Shown piece by piece: positions 41,279 to 50,507 of a DNA stretch of 64,000 bases. Location: positions 124,001 to 188,000 of the forward strand of contig JAGKQI010000094.1 of the NCBI GenBank assembly GCA_018806915.1, written 5' to 3'. Within the stretch, counting starts at the first letter, position 1. Every line of letters starts with the position of its first letter. This DNA is from Phytophthora colocasiae (taxonomy: Eukaryota > Oomycota > Peronosporomycetes > Peronosporales > Peronosporaceae). The notes beneath the pieces were generated by a model. The model made no database searches, was not told the origin of the DNA, and saw only the letters and a program-made list of their open reading frames with translations. The position numbers were made by a program, and so were the translations under genes.

Positions 41279-41500
41279 ATGAACGACGCTTCCTATTTCA
41301 CTGAAGGGGCTGGTGCTGCCCTCGAGCATGCCAGCTTCCCCCACTTGTCCGCCTTCGAGTGGGAGGCGCTACACCGCCTTGCCGCGGTGTCCGGAGAAGG
41401 AGTCATCAAGACCTTGCTGACTGCCGGAACGGAAGAAGATCAACGACTGGCTGCTCACGAGTTCATGGCGCGTGAGCTCGCCGACCAAGAACAAGACTGA
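41279..41500 (+). CDS. Short 5' ORF of the plus-strand gypsy element (gag N-terminus?)
   Basis: 73 codons from an ATG 33 bp after the 5' LTR. It overlaps the next ORF by 29 bp in another frame. It encodes a helical, acidic peptide (AFEWEALHRLAAVSGEGVIK) with no known domain. It could be the true N-terminus of Gag joined by a frameshift, or a separate leader ORF. Its end (ELADQEQD) overlaps the start of the main Gag frame. Confidence 0.5.
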   Translation: MNDASYFTEGAGAALEHASFPHLSAFEWEALHRLAAVSGEGVIKTLLTAGTEEDQRLAAHEFMARELADQEQD

Positions 41501-42296
41501 CATCGTGAAGCTCGATGTCTCCTGCTACAGTGGCGATGGCGCCGCTCGCCTCCAGCTGAACCGCTGGTTCTGCGAGATCGACATCGCGATCGAAGCTCGG
41601 CAGCTGTCTACCGAGTTCGCTCGTACCCGGTTCCTTTTGTCCAAGTTGACTGGGAAGGCCAAGGAGTGGGCGCTCGGCAAGCTTGTAGCCGACCCCTCCT
41701 GCTTTCAAACGATGGAGTCACTAAAGAGCGATCTCCGCCTGGCCTTTGAGCCCCCTCAAGACGAGCGTGTTCAACGCTCGGCGTTCCTCTCGCTAAAGCA
41801 GGGACGGATGTCCATGCTCGAGTACATCCAACGGGCTCGTCACTTGGTGTCGTGCATCACGACAAATCCGGTGGACATGGCGACTCAAGTCCATGTCTTT
41901 ATCTCTGGCATGAACGCTGGTTACCAGCGCTTCTATCTGACTCGGAAGACGCCCGACTCGCTGGAGGAAGCGTTTGAGACAGCGCTGCGAGAAGACTACA
42001 GCGTGTCCGCCTCCGAGGCATTCTCTCTCACCAGACCTCCAACTACGGAGCCCGAGCCGATGGAGATTGACGCCATCGAAGATTATCGTGGTCGTCGGCA
42101 TGACAGCTCACCGACGACATCTGCCCGTCCAGCTCCGAATCCTGGTCGCGGTTCACGCCCTCTTCGATGCTTTCGCTGTCGGAAACTCGGACACCGCGCG
42201 GCTGTGTGCCGCGCCCCTGCGCCGGTACTCGCACACGTTGTTGCCGCCGATGCGGATGATATGGTCGCCGACCCAAAAAACGGCGACGACCAGTAG
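41472..42296 (+). CDS. Gag of the plus-strand gypsy element
   Basis: 274 residues forming the capsid and nucleocapsid. The capsid-like part contains TGKAKEWALGKLVADPSCFQ and LKQGRMSMLEYIQRARHLVS, the pattern of Retrotrans_gag domains. Near the C-terminus is a CCHC knuckle, CFRCRKLGHRAAVC (C-x2-C-x4-H-x4-C), for RNA packaging. The ORF is intact, so this copy could still supply Gag. It precedes the protease ORF, which starts 27 bp downstream in a different frame; a frameshift or re-initiation would be needed to make Gag-Pol. Confidence 0.85.
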   Translation: MSSPTKNKTDIVKLDVSCYSGDGAARLQLNRWFCEIDIAIEARQLSTEFARTRFLLSKLTGKAKEWALGKLVADPSCFQTMESLKSDLRLAFEPPQDERVQRSAFLSLKQGRMSMLEYIQRARHLVSCITTNPVDMATQVHVFISGMNAGYQRFYLTRKTPDSLEEAFETALREDYSVSASEAFSLTRPPTTEPEPMEIDAIEDYRGRRHDSSPTTSARPAPNPGRGSRPLRCFRCRKLGHRAAVCRAPAPVLAHVVAADADDMVADPKNGDDQ

Positions 42297-42322
42297 GTGC
42301 GGGGCGCCCTACTGGATGTGAT

Positions 42323-45300
42323 GTGGAAGACGGATCTCTGGTGGCAGATCCTCCTCCCAGCCCCCCTGTGCTTCATGCGCAATTCTTTGCCACCACCTCC
42401 GGCAGTGATCCGAGACTGATCATCCTCAGTATACACGTCAATGGCGCGAAGCGTCCGCTTCGCGCCCTGCTGGATTCAGGCGCGACGAACAACTTCGTTC
42501 GCGCCGAGAGTTTGTCGGTGTTACCGGCGGACACGCGAGTTAGGACGGCCCCGGCCACATGGTTGTAAAGTATGCTGACGGGAAGCCGCGGCGTGTCCCG
42601 CGGCGTTCTGCCACCTTCTCTTACGAGTTCGACGGTTTCCATGGGTCCGATGACTTTCTGGTGATCGAGTTGAGCGGATCCTTCGACTGTGTCTTCGGTA
42701 TCCCGTGGCTTGCTCGTCACCAGCCTCATATTGACTGGTTGGCTCGAACCGTCCGCCCGCGCGACATTGATGTGAATGCGGTATTGACATCCCTGCGCGG
42801 GACGCCCAACCGATGGCCGCACGTTGCAGTCATGGACCCCAACTCCATGACTCCCGCTGTATCCGAAGTGAGCGATGGCCCTTCGGGTGCTCGCGAGCCT
42901 GTGACGTGTGCCGGTCTTGAGCAGGTGACTCAAGACATGTCTGACGTGGTCGAGCATGAGTTCCCACGTCCCGATGAGCAGCGGCTCTCGGCAACAGACA
43001 ACACCGTGGTAGAACCGGGGTTCCCACGTCCCGATGAGCAGCGGCTCTCGGCAACAGACAACACCGTGGTCGAACAGGGGTTCCCACGCCCGGATGAGCA
43101 GCGGCTCTCCGTTGACGATGAACAAGAAGATGTGGTTGAGCGTGGTCTCCCACGCGCGGTCGAGCAGGGGCTCCCGCATGTGGTTGAGCAGGGGCTCCCG
43201 CATGTGGTTGAGCAGGGGCTCCCTGATAGAGTTGACGCCGATGTCGTGTCTCGGCGTCTGAGTACAGCAGACTTGGTCGAGCGTGGTCTCCCACTGCCTG
43301 CTACGGAAGTGTTTACCCGGCCAGTCCGTCGCCGTGGCCGTCGCAAGCCCCGGCGACCCCGCGTTCCTCCGAATGAGTCAGACGCGTCTGACTCCGAGGT
43401 TATCTCCGTTCTGGTGGGGGATGACGCGGCATCGATCCCGCGAATGCACAATGTCGAAGTTGCACGCCCGCCGTGCGATGCATCAGAGATCACCAAGTTG
43501 CCTGGTCTGTCTTGGAAACACTTTCTCCGCGACTTGAAGCATGGTGAGATCGAGCAGGTTTGCATGATCGTCGCGGACAACACCGCGACGATCGCGGCTG
43601 TCGATGTAGACGCTGGTGACCCAGCGTCCAATACCCGGGAACGCCCGAAAGGCGCTGAGCCTAAGTCCGCCCGCGAGGCTCGCTACTTGGCTCAGTCGTT
43701 GCCGGCACTCGAAGCCGCCGGCAACCCAGTCGCCCCCCTGGTTCGCGAGTTCATCGACATCTTCCCTGATAAGGTGCCAGCCGCCCTTCCACCGGACCGC
43801 GGAGTCCGACACGAGATCGACCTCGTGCCTGGTGCGAAGTATTGCGTGACGAGACAGTGGCCGCTTCCCCGTGATCAAGTCGAAGCAATCGACGCCTTCT
43901 TCGAGGGTCGCCGACAAGCCGGCCACGTCCGTGAGAGTTTGTCCCCGCACTCCAGTCCGACATTTTGCGTGAAGAAAGCAACCGGTGGATGGCGGATCGT
44001 CCACGCCTTCAATAAGCTCAACGATGCCACCATCCCGGCGCAGACGCCGATCCCGAGGAAAGACATGGTGCTCGACACCATGTCGGGCAGCACCACATAC
44101 AGCGCGATTGATCTGATGGACGGCTTCTATCAGATCTTGATGCGGAGGATGACGTACCGCTGACTGCAGTCAGCACGCCCAGTGGAATGCTTTGGGAATG
44201 GCTTGTGATGCCTCAGGGGCTAAAGAATGCTCCTGCTACCTTCAACCGAATGGTGTCGAACTTGCTCCGCCCGTACCGGGACTTCGCGCCCAGCTACTTC
44301 GATGACATTTTCATCCACAGCCGTGCTGAACGAGGCTTGACGGACGTCGAGGTGCATCTGCAACACCTGCGGCAGGTGTTCGAAGTGATGCGAGAGAACA
44401 AGCTGTACGCCAACTTGAAGAAGTGTATCTTCTGCGGTCCCGAGATCCCAGTGCTCGGGAGCTACGTCAGCAAGGAAGGTGTCCGTGCTGACCCCGAGAA
44501 GATTGAAGCCATCTGCGCTTGGCCCGTGCCTCAGGATCAGAAGCAGCTCCGGCAGTGGCTGGGGCTCGCGACGTATCTTCACCATTACTCGAAGAACTTC
44601 GCGCTGACCATCCAACCGCTGTCTCAACTCCTAAAGGCAGACGCCATGTGGTCATGGCGCCCCGAGCACCAAACAGCCTTCGACGCGGTGAAGACGAGTT
44701 TGTCGACCGCGCCCGTCTTGATGCTTCCAGATCACTCCAAGCCGTTCCACGTTGTATGCGACGCGAGTGACTTCGCGATCGGCTGTGCCTTGATGCAGTT
44801 TGACGACGTGGGCCGCGAGCGAGTGGTGAGTTACCAGTCGCGACAACTGAAGCAGGCGGAACGGAATTATCCGGTCCATGATAAAGAGCTGCTTGCCATG
44901 CGCTACGCACTCATCAAGTTCCGTGTGTATCTCCTAGGCGAGAAGTCCTTCGCAATCTACACAGATCACGCGTCGCTGAGGACAGCGACGAAGAGCCACT
45001 TGTCCCAGCGCATGGCACGCTGGTTATCGCTCTTCTCCGAGTACAACTTCGTCGTGCATTACAAACCGGGCAAGTCCAACATCCTCGCCGACGCGCTTTC
45101 ACGCCGGCCAGATTACGTGCAGCGCGGCCGCCACGCAGTTGGCGACGAGGATGATGACGACTGTTCCGTCTGTATCGCCGAAAGCGTCGCTGCCGCTGAA
45201 GTCACAGCGACCACACCGCTACGTGACCTGATCGTCGACGCGTATAAAGATGACGCGTCCTGTTCCGAGCTGATCGACTTCCTGCGCAACCCCAGTGGCT

Positions 45301-47240
45301 CAGCTGAGCGCAAGCTGTCCTCACGAGCACGCGCTCGTGTCGGCCGCTACTCACTTGAAGGCGCGCTGCTGACTTACCGCGTCGACCAAGAAGATTGCCC
45401 CCGCGTCGTCGTCCCGCTTGACGACGACCTCCGAGCTCGGTTGATCCACGAGTTCCATGACACCCCAAGTGGCGGCCACCTCGGTCGCGAGAAGACCTTT
45501 GCATCTCTCTCTCGCGACTTTTATTGGCCACACATGTACAAGTGGGTGAGGAAGTGGGTGCGCTCGTGTGAAGCGTGCCAGCGCGTGAAACCGGCTCCAT
45601 CAAAGCAGGCCCTGCTCCGACCGCTCTCAGTCGCCACTGATGCGTGGTCGTCTGTGAGCATGGATTTCGTCTTCGGCCTACCTCGGGATACCTGAGGTCG
45701 TACGGGTATTCTGGTCTTCGTCGACCGCTTCAGTAAGATGGTTCATCTCACTCCGGTAGCAGCCTCGATCACTGCGCAACAGTCTGCTGCGCTCTTCGTT
45801 GACGTGGTGTATCGCCACCACGGTCTTCCGTCCTCGATTGTGTCGGACAGGGATCCTCGATTCACGTCCGCCTTCTGGAGGAGCTCTTCAAGCTGTTGGG
45901 GACGCGGCTGAGTATGTCCACCGCGTCGCATCCAGAGACGGACGGCCAAACCGAGCGCGCTAACCGAGTCGTCGAAGATGTACTACGCAGCTTTGCCACG
46001 TCGTTCAAGTCATGGAGCTCTTTCCTGCCGATGGTGGAGTTCGCCATCAATAATGCCGTGCACGCGTCAACTGGCTTGACGCCGTTCTTCGTAAATTTCG
46101 GCCGTCACCCGCGCGTTCCGGCGCTCCTTGGGCTGGAGCGCCCTTCCAGTTCAACTGTCCGAGAATCACGACGCTGCAACTGCCACCCCCACTGGTGGTG
46201 CCTCCGTCGCGACGCACGAGATGGCCGCTGTCCCGAATGTGAACGCGGTGAGCACGAGGTCTTCCGCGCGGACCCCAAGCCAGCGTCCTCTTACACGGGC
46301 CGCCGCGCGAGCGGCGACTGCTTCTCCACGGGACGTTGCCGCTTGGACCAGTCGGACGCTAATCAACCCGCGTCCACGTCGCGCAGCCGAGCTTCACACT
46401 GCCCCCGATCCGGTCGCGCCTACTGAGCCTCCGCCAGCAAACTTTGCGCCCAACGCGGCGCCGCAGCGAAGCGACGCTGCGGCTGTCCGTGAGTTCGTGC
46501 AACAGCGTGAGTCAATTGTCCGCTACGTCCGCGATGCGATTGCTGCAGCCGTCGATCGCCAGAAGGAGAATGCCGACCGCAGCGGGCGCCGTAACATGGA
46601 AACATTCCACGTTGGAGACCAAGTCCTATTATCTACCAATGGGATTTCCCCAACGCTCGTCACGAACTTGGGCGCGAGTAAGCTCGCGCCGCGATTCATT
46701 GGACCGTTCAAGGTGTCGAAAGTCATTGGAGATGCTTATCGGCTACAGCTACCGCCTACAATCAAGCTACACCCTACATTTTACGTCGGTCGACTTCGCC
46801 GCTACCACCCAGCGTCGCTTCCTAGCGATAATCCGGTACCGCGTGACGCGGTACCCACAGCTCCTGCCGCAAGACCCGATTCTCATGCTCCAGCTGGTCA
46901 ACGCGATGCTCCAGGTGCTCCAGGCGACGCTCCATCGCCCACTCGCGCTCGGTTCCTTCGCGACGGTCCGGCCCCCCTTGTTGATCGTGATGGTGACGTT
47001 CGTCACATCGTGGAGGCCATTCTTGACCACGATGACTCGACCAGTGGTCGCAGCGCTCGTCACTGCGACGGGGGTATCCCGAGCTTTCGCCGGTACCTGG
47101 TACGGTGGATAGGTCCGCTGGACGACAGCTGGGAGCCTCGCTCCACCCTCCTCGAAGACGTTCCGGGCCTCGTTGAGGCGTACGAGGCGGCTCTGTTGGC
47201 GCGGGATGATCCTCAGGGCGCGGTAGCGAACCGCGCCTAG
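42323..47240 (+). pseudogene. pol of the plus-strand gypsy element, broken by frameshifts and a stop
   Basis: Protease (LLDSGATNNFVRAES, 42323-42568), its C-terminal half plus a repeat-rich linker and RT N-terminus (42559-44163), RT core to integrase (44187-45695: SYFDDIFIHS active site; RNase H VVCDASDFAIGC; HHCC finger ending CEACQRVK; catalytic SMDFVFGLP), an in-frame TGA at 45693-45695, remaining integrase (VSDRDPRF, then 45896-46140, HPETDGQTERANR), and a C-terminal chromodomain (YLVRWIGPLDDSWEPRSTLL) in 46128-47240. The breaks near 44150 and 45875 each look like loss of one G from a G run, so real decay or sequencing error are both possible. Confidence 0.88.
42961..43227 (+). repeat. 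Tandem repeats in the protease-RT linker
   Basis: A 60-bp unit starting TTCCCACGTCCCGATGAGCA is repeated at 42961, 43021 and (partly) 43081, followed by about four 24-bp units of the GTGGTTGAGCAGGGGCTCCC type (about 43132-43227). They encode acidic Gln/Pro-rich repeats (FPRPDEQRLS..., then VVEQGLPH). Confidence 0.88.
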
Positions 47241-47727
47241 CCTCGTACAGCGACCGGCGATACAGCTCGATCCACTGCTTCTCTTCCTTAGTCTCTGGAT
47301 ACTCTTTCACGATTTGCGCCCAGTCAGCGTCGCCCGGTCGCGGCGTTCCAAAGCGGCGACAGCCGGCGCAGCCTTCAAGGTGATGGACGTAACAGCAAGG
47401 ACGATCCTCGTCCCAGGACAGCGAGCACACGCGCGCCGCCAGCTCTCCCAGCGCGTGGCGCTGATGGGTCTCCTCGCGGTCTTCTATTGTCGCCATGAAA
47501 CGTCGCGCACCCTCTGCGTTCCAGCGTCGGACGAAGGCCGTCCACGCGGCATCAAGCGAGCGCTGGGTCACCGCGAGCGTCGCGGTGACGGGCTTGCCCC
47601 GCGTCGAACGCCAGCGTCGGAACAACTCTCGCATCTCGTCGGGACTCAGCGGGGCCTCGAAGCCACTGCAGTCGTGCAGCGGCCACTCTCGGAGAGTCTG
47701 TGCGTAGGTGTGGCTTGTGGTGTTCAT
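46822..47727 (-). CDS. Antisense ORF near the 3' LTR of the gypsy element, unknown product
   Basis: 301 codons on the strand opposite to gag-pol, ATG at 47727, only 58 bp inside the 3' LTR. The first ~162 residues lie beyond the pol stop (47240) and have protein-like composition: helical MRELFRRWRSTRGKPV, Trp-rich segments, and a Cys/His cluster CCYVHHLEGCAGCRRF. The remaining part overlaps the chromodomain end of pol and finishes with a heptad leucine-zipper-like stretch (RRLEHLEHRVDQLEHENRVL). The overlapping pol residues there are low-complexity Pro/Ala, so the antisense frame may be the constrained one. No known family recognised. Antisense ORFs at this place are known from some plant gypsy elements, where their role is unsettled. 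Confidence 0.55.
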   Translation of the reverse strand: MNTTSHTYAQTLREWPLHDCSGFEAPLSPDEMRELFRRWRSTRGKPVTATLAVTQRSLDAAWTAFVRRWNAEGARRFMATIEDREETHQRHALGELAARVCSLSWDEDRPCCYVHHLEGCAGCRRFGTPRPGDADWAQIVKEYPETKEEKQWIELYRRSLYEARRGSLPRPEDHPAPTEPPRTPQRGPERLRGGWSEAPSCRPADLSTVPGTGESSGYPRRSDERCDHWSSHRGQEWPPRCDERHHHDQQGGPDRREGTEREWAMERRLEHLEHRVDQLEHENRVLRQELWVPRHAVPDYR

Positions 47728-47785
47728 CGTGAAGCAATTTGAAGATTGAGAAGCTCTTCAGGCTTCTTTCTAAGGTGGGGAGTGG

Positions 47786-47938
47786 TGTGACGGGCTTCTG
47801 TCACACGGTCGCCGTGGTGCACGGCGACCAATTAGATTAGCTTGTGTTTTGTTGGTCCACGGCGCCCGACCCGGGCGCCACACAGATTCAATAGACAGAG
47901 TTTCATTTACCACAAACAAGGAGCACCGCCCCGTTACA
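47786..47938 (+). repeat. 3' LTR of the plus-strand gypsy element
   Basis: Identical partner of 41093-41245, preceded by a purine-rich tract and followed by the AACGG duplication. Confidence 0.95.
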
Positions 47939-47943
47939 AACGG

Positions 47944-48346
47944 GACCACTTATGGTAGATTTACATTACTTTACGTACTTGTTGCGCGGTTTCTAATTAT
48001 CAGACGATTTCCACGCCGCCACTCAGCAAACCTCCCTCTCTTCGCTCTCTACTAAACATTTACGGGCCGCGTTGCGTGGATTCTCTCCACACCCCATGGT
48101 TCCCTCTAGATTCAACAACATTTAGCGCAATGGTGCATGATGCTGCACGAGATTAAACATCGGCCAAAAGTTACCGTTAGAGACAACCGCAGTTCAGTTG
48201 TAGAACCCCGAGAAGCTTATTCGAGTCCCGATTCACGTGGTCTCGTCCTAAAATGCCTTCAAGACGAACGCTTCGACGTCAGATGAGTAGGTGTTACAAT
48301 GACAAAGCTATCGACCCCCTTTGTTCACGCAAAAGTACATATAGAG
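47944..48346. other. Intergenic stretch right of the gypsy element
   Basis: Contains the continuation of the interrupted ORF (to about 48055) and then the 3' flank of the aminopeptidase gene. Nothing else recognised. Confidence 0.45.
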
Positions 48347-50380
48347 TTAGCGTCTCTTAGATAACGCCATCGCGGTTGCTATGGTCGCTCCTCCAAGCAG
48401 AACCGCCAGCAACGGTGAGTAACTCGAGTATTCTTGTGGTAAGCCGAGCCAGTGCGCAAAAACGCCATTGAAATCGTTCGAGTACGTCGCCTTAGCATCC
48501 TTGTGAACCACCTGCAAGCTCTCGATATCGCGCTGAATCATTTTGGCAGCGATCGGATGATAGAGTGATTTGCACTCCTCGAAAATATTGGCACCACGAG
48601 CGACACCCACAGCTGCACAGAGATCTCTGAAGAGTGGACGCACAAATTTCATCCGGCCTTGTTCCTTCAAAAAGTCGACGGTGCGGCCCAACACACGCAC
48701 ATCATTCGAACGAAGTGACAACGTAAACCATCGGAAACGCAGCTCCGAGTTGTGCGTTGTGCTTAAATGGTGGTGTGCGAACGCGTCAATTGCATCCAGG
48801 TGGGTGACACTGAGGCGAGCATGGTTTCCAGTCTGCAGCAGAAGCAGCGTATCCAATAGCAGAATCCACAGCGAGGCTGGCCATTTACGCAGCAAGCGGG
48901 AAGCCATGATCTTACTCCATTTCTTCTCATCCGTGCTAGTCATCATTTTCTCTCCTAGAGCCCGAACTTGGCTGATAATGGACGTGTCGAACTTGTTCAC
49001 AATCAGAGGCATACCCGTTGAGAAGAACCAGCCATTCCAGTCAATCTGACTGAGCCATTCCGGCTGAGCCGCGAAATGCTTTTCGAAAAATGCACGGAAA
49101 TCCTGCGAAGTCACAGTCTGAAACTTGAATTTCTGGATATACGCCTGTGCAAACAGATCGAACTCCTCGGATCCAACCACCGTCGACAGATAGTGCAAGA
49201 AGTTGAACCCCTTTTCGTACGGAACTCGTGAAAAAACATCATCGGGATCAACTCCTTCCGATTCCGGTACCAAAGCTGTGTATGGGTGAGTCGGTCCAAA
49301 TGACTGAATCGACTCAACCAAGCCACGCATACCCAGTGCAGCCTTGAGATCGTACGTCTTTGGGTCGTTATGGATCTTGGCAACAATCTTCCGTTCCAGC
49401 CACACTGTCCAGCCTTCATTGAGCCAAAAATCACTCCACGTAGCATTTGTCACCAAGTTTCCAGTCCAGGAATGGGCAATTTCATGTGCCACAACATCAG
49501 CCAAAGAGCGATCTCCAGCCAACAACGTGGGGGTCACAAACGTCAAACACGGGTTTTCCATGCCTCCGTACGGGAAGGACGGAGGCAAACAAACAAGGTC
49601 ATATCTCTTCCACAGATACTCCTGGCCAGTAATTTCCTCTGCAGCTTTCAGAAAAGCTTCTGTTTGCGCGAATTCGTGTGCTGCTCGAGTCACAACTCGA
49701 GGTTCCGCCCACACTCTGCTCCTTGGACTTAATTCCACACTCTCCATCTCTCCAGCCGCAATAGCTAAGAGATACGAAGGAATGGGTACATCTTGACGGA
49801 AACTCCACTTCTTGGTCTGTTCGTGGTCGTTTGTCTTCACATGTCCATGGGCAATTGCACTCATCAGTACAGTACACCACTGAGGTACTGAAACAGTAGC
49901 AGAGTACGTAAACTTAGCAGCAGGAGTATCCGGACACGGCACCACACTACGTGCATGAATAGCTTGGCACTGAGTGAACAGAAAGGGGTGCATTTTGCCT
50001 GCTGTTAACTGAGGGGAGAGCCATTGCAGACCGCTGGACTTAGACGACGTCGTGTACGTCACACGTACAGTATTGGACAAACTGGTAATGGGGACGCTCA
50101 GTGCCCGTCCAAAAACAGAATGATGGTCATTCAACTTGTACTTGACTTTGACACCATCCACTAGAACACTTTCAATATTCAGAAACTGAGTATCAAGAAT
50201 CAGAAGGGGAGATTTCGATGTCCCTGTGTACGCGAACGTGTACTCAGCGAAGCCCTGCAGCTGCTGGTGCTCGAAGTCGATAGATAATGTCCACTGCAAG
50301 TGGCGGTAGAGCACCTCGTCCAGGTTGGCGAACGACTGCGAGCGCAGCGAAGGGGGAACCGTGACGTCCGAAGTAGCCAT
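48347..50380 (-). CDS. M1 zinc aminopeptidase, leukotriene A4 hydrolase-like, with C-terminal membrane anchor
   Basis: 677 residues, single exon, ATG at 50380. The N-terminal beta-rich domain is followed by the substrate-binding FPYGGMENPCLTF motif (about residues 267-279) and the zinc site VVAHEIAHSW (His299, His303) with the third ligand Glu in WLNEGWTVWLE (about residue 322), all family M1. The helical C-terminal domain (LTHLDAIDAFAHHHLSTTHN, RWFTLSLRSNDVRVLGRTVD) is that of LTA4H/aminopeptidase B-like proteins. It should release N-terminal residues from short peptides. Unusually, the protein runs about 65 residues past the human enzyme (611) and ends in a hydrophobic segment (SPLLAVLLGGATIATAMALS) plus KRR, a tail-anchor signature. 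The gene shares a 127-bp promoter with the ASNSD1-like gene. Confidence 0.92.
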   Translation of the reverse strand: MATSDVTVPPSLRSQSFANLDEVLYRHLQWTLSIDFEHQQLQGFAEYTFAYTGTSKSPLLILDTQFLNIESVLVDGVKVKYKLNDHHSVFGRALSVPITSLSNTVRVTYTTSSKSSGLQWLSPQLTAGKMHPFLFTQCQAIHARSVVPCPDTPAAKFTYSATVSVPQWCTVLMSAIAHGHVKTNDHEQTKKWSFRQDVPIPSYLLAIAAGEMESVELSPRSRVWAEPRVVTRAAHEFAQTEAFLKAAEEITGQEYLWKRYDLVCLPPSFPYGGMENPCLTFVTPTLLAGDRSLADVVAHEIAHSWTGNLVTNATWSDFWLNEGWTVWLERKIVAKIHNDPKTYDLKAALGMRGLVESIQSFGPTHPYTALVPESEGVDPDDVFSRVPYEKGFNFLHYLSTVVGSEEFDLFAQAYIQKFKFQTVTSQDFRAFFEKHFAAQPEWLSQIDWNGWFFSTGMPLIVNKFDTSIISQVRALGEKMMTSTDEKKWSKIMASRLLRKWPASLWILLLDTLLLLQTGNHARLSVTHLDAIDAFAHHHLSTTHNSELRFRWFTLSLRSNDVRVLGRTVDFLKEQGRMKFVRPLFRDLCAAVGVARGANIFEECKSLYHPIAAKMIQRDIESLQVVHKDAKATYSNDFNGVFAHWLGLPQEYSSYSPLLAVLLGGATIATAMALSKRR

Positions 50381-50507
50381 GACACTACAGTAGAAACAGA
50401 TCTGAGACCGTGATCAGACGTTAGGCCTTAAGTTTCGTCACCATGGCTACATTATTGTGACAGAACTTAAGCGCTACTGGCGTTATTATCTGTCAATTGG
50501 CTACAGC
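50381..50507. promoter_or_regulatory. Divergent promoter, aminopeptidase / ASNSD1-like genes
   Basis: 127 bp separate the two divergent start codons. An ATG near 50442 (CACCATGGCTACATTA) opens a five-codon upstream ORF ahead of the ASNSD1-like gene. No TATA box is evident. Confidence 0.5.

Larger units (their letters stand above)
41093..47938 (+). mobile_element. Ty3/gypsy chromovirus-like LTR retrotransposon with identical LTRs and an antisense ORF
   Basis: Short 153-bp LTRs (41093-41245 and 47786-47938) that read as identical have TG...CA ends and are bracketed by AACGG (41088-41092, 47939-47943). A possible primer-binding site TGGTAGCACTTAG starts at 41248 and a polypurine tract AAGGTGGGGAGTGG abuts the 3' LTR (47772-47785). 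Interior order: gag with zinc knuckle, protease, RT, RNase H, integrase, chromodomain. Several single-base frameshifts and one TGA break pol. A 301-codon ORF on the opposite strand starts near the 3' LTR. It is GC-richer than its surroundings. The insertion is very recent. Confidence 0.94.

Noticed and set aside
41472..41500. Programmed frameshift site between the two gag frames
   Set aside because: The 29-bp overlap would allow one, but no slippery heptamer or structure is apparent, and other frameshifts in the element look like indels.
42373..43631. Long antisense ORFs opposite the repeat-rich part of pol (276 and 233 codons)
   Set aside because: They mirror the tandem repeats in the sense strand and have repetitive low-complexity products, unlike the antisense ORF at 46822-47727.
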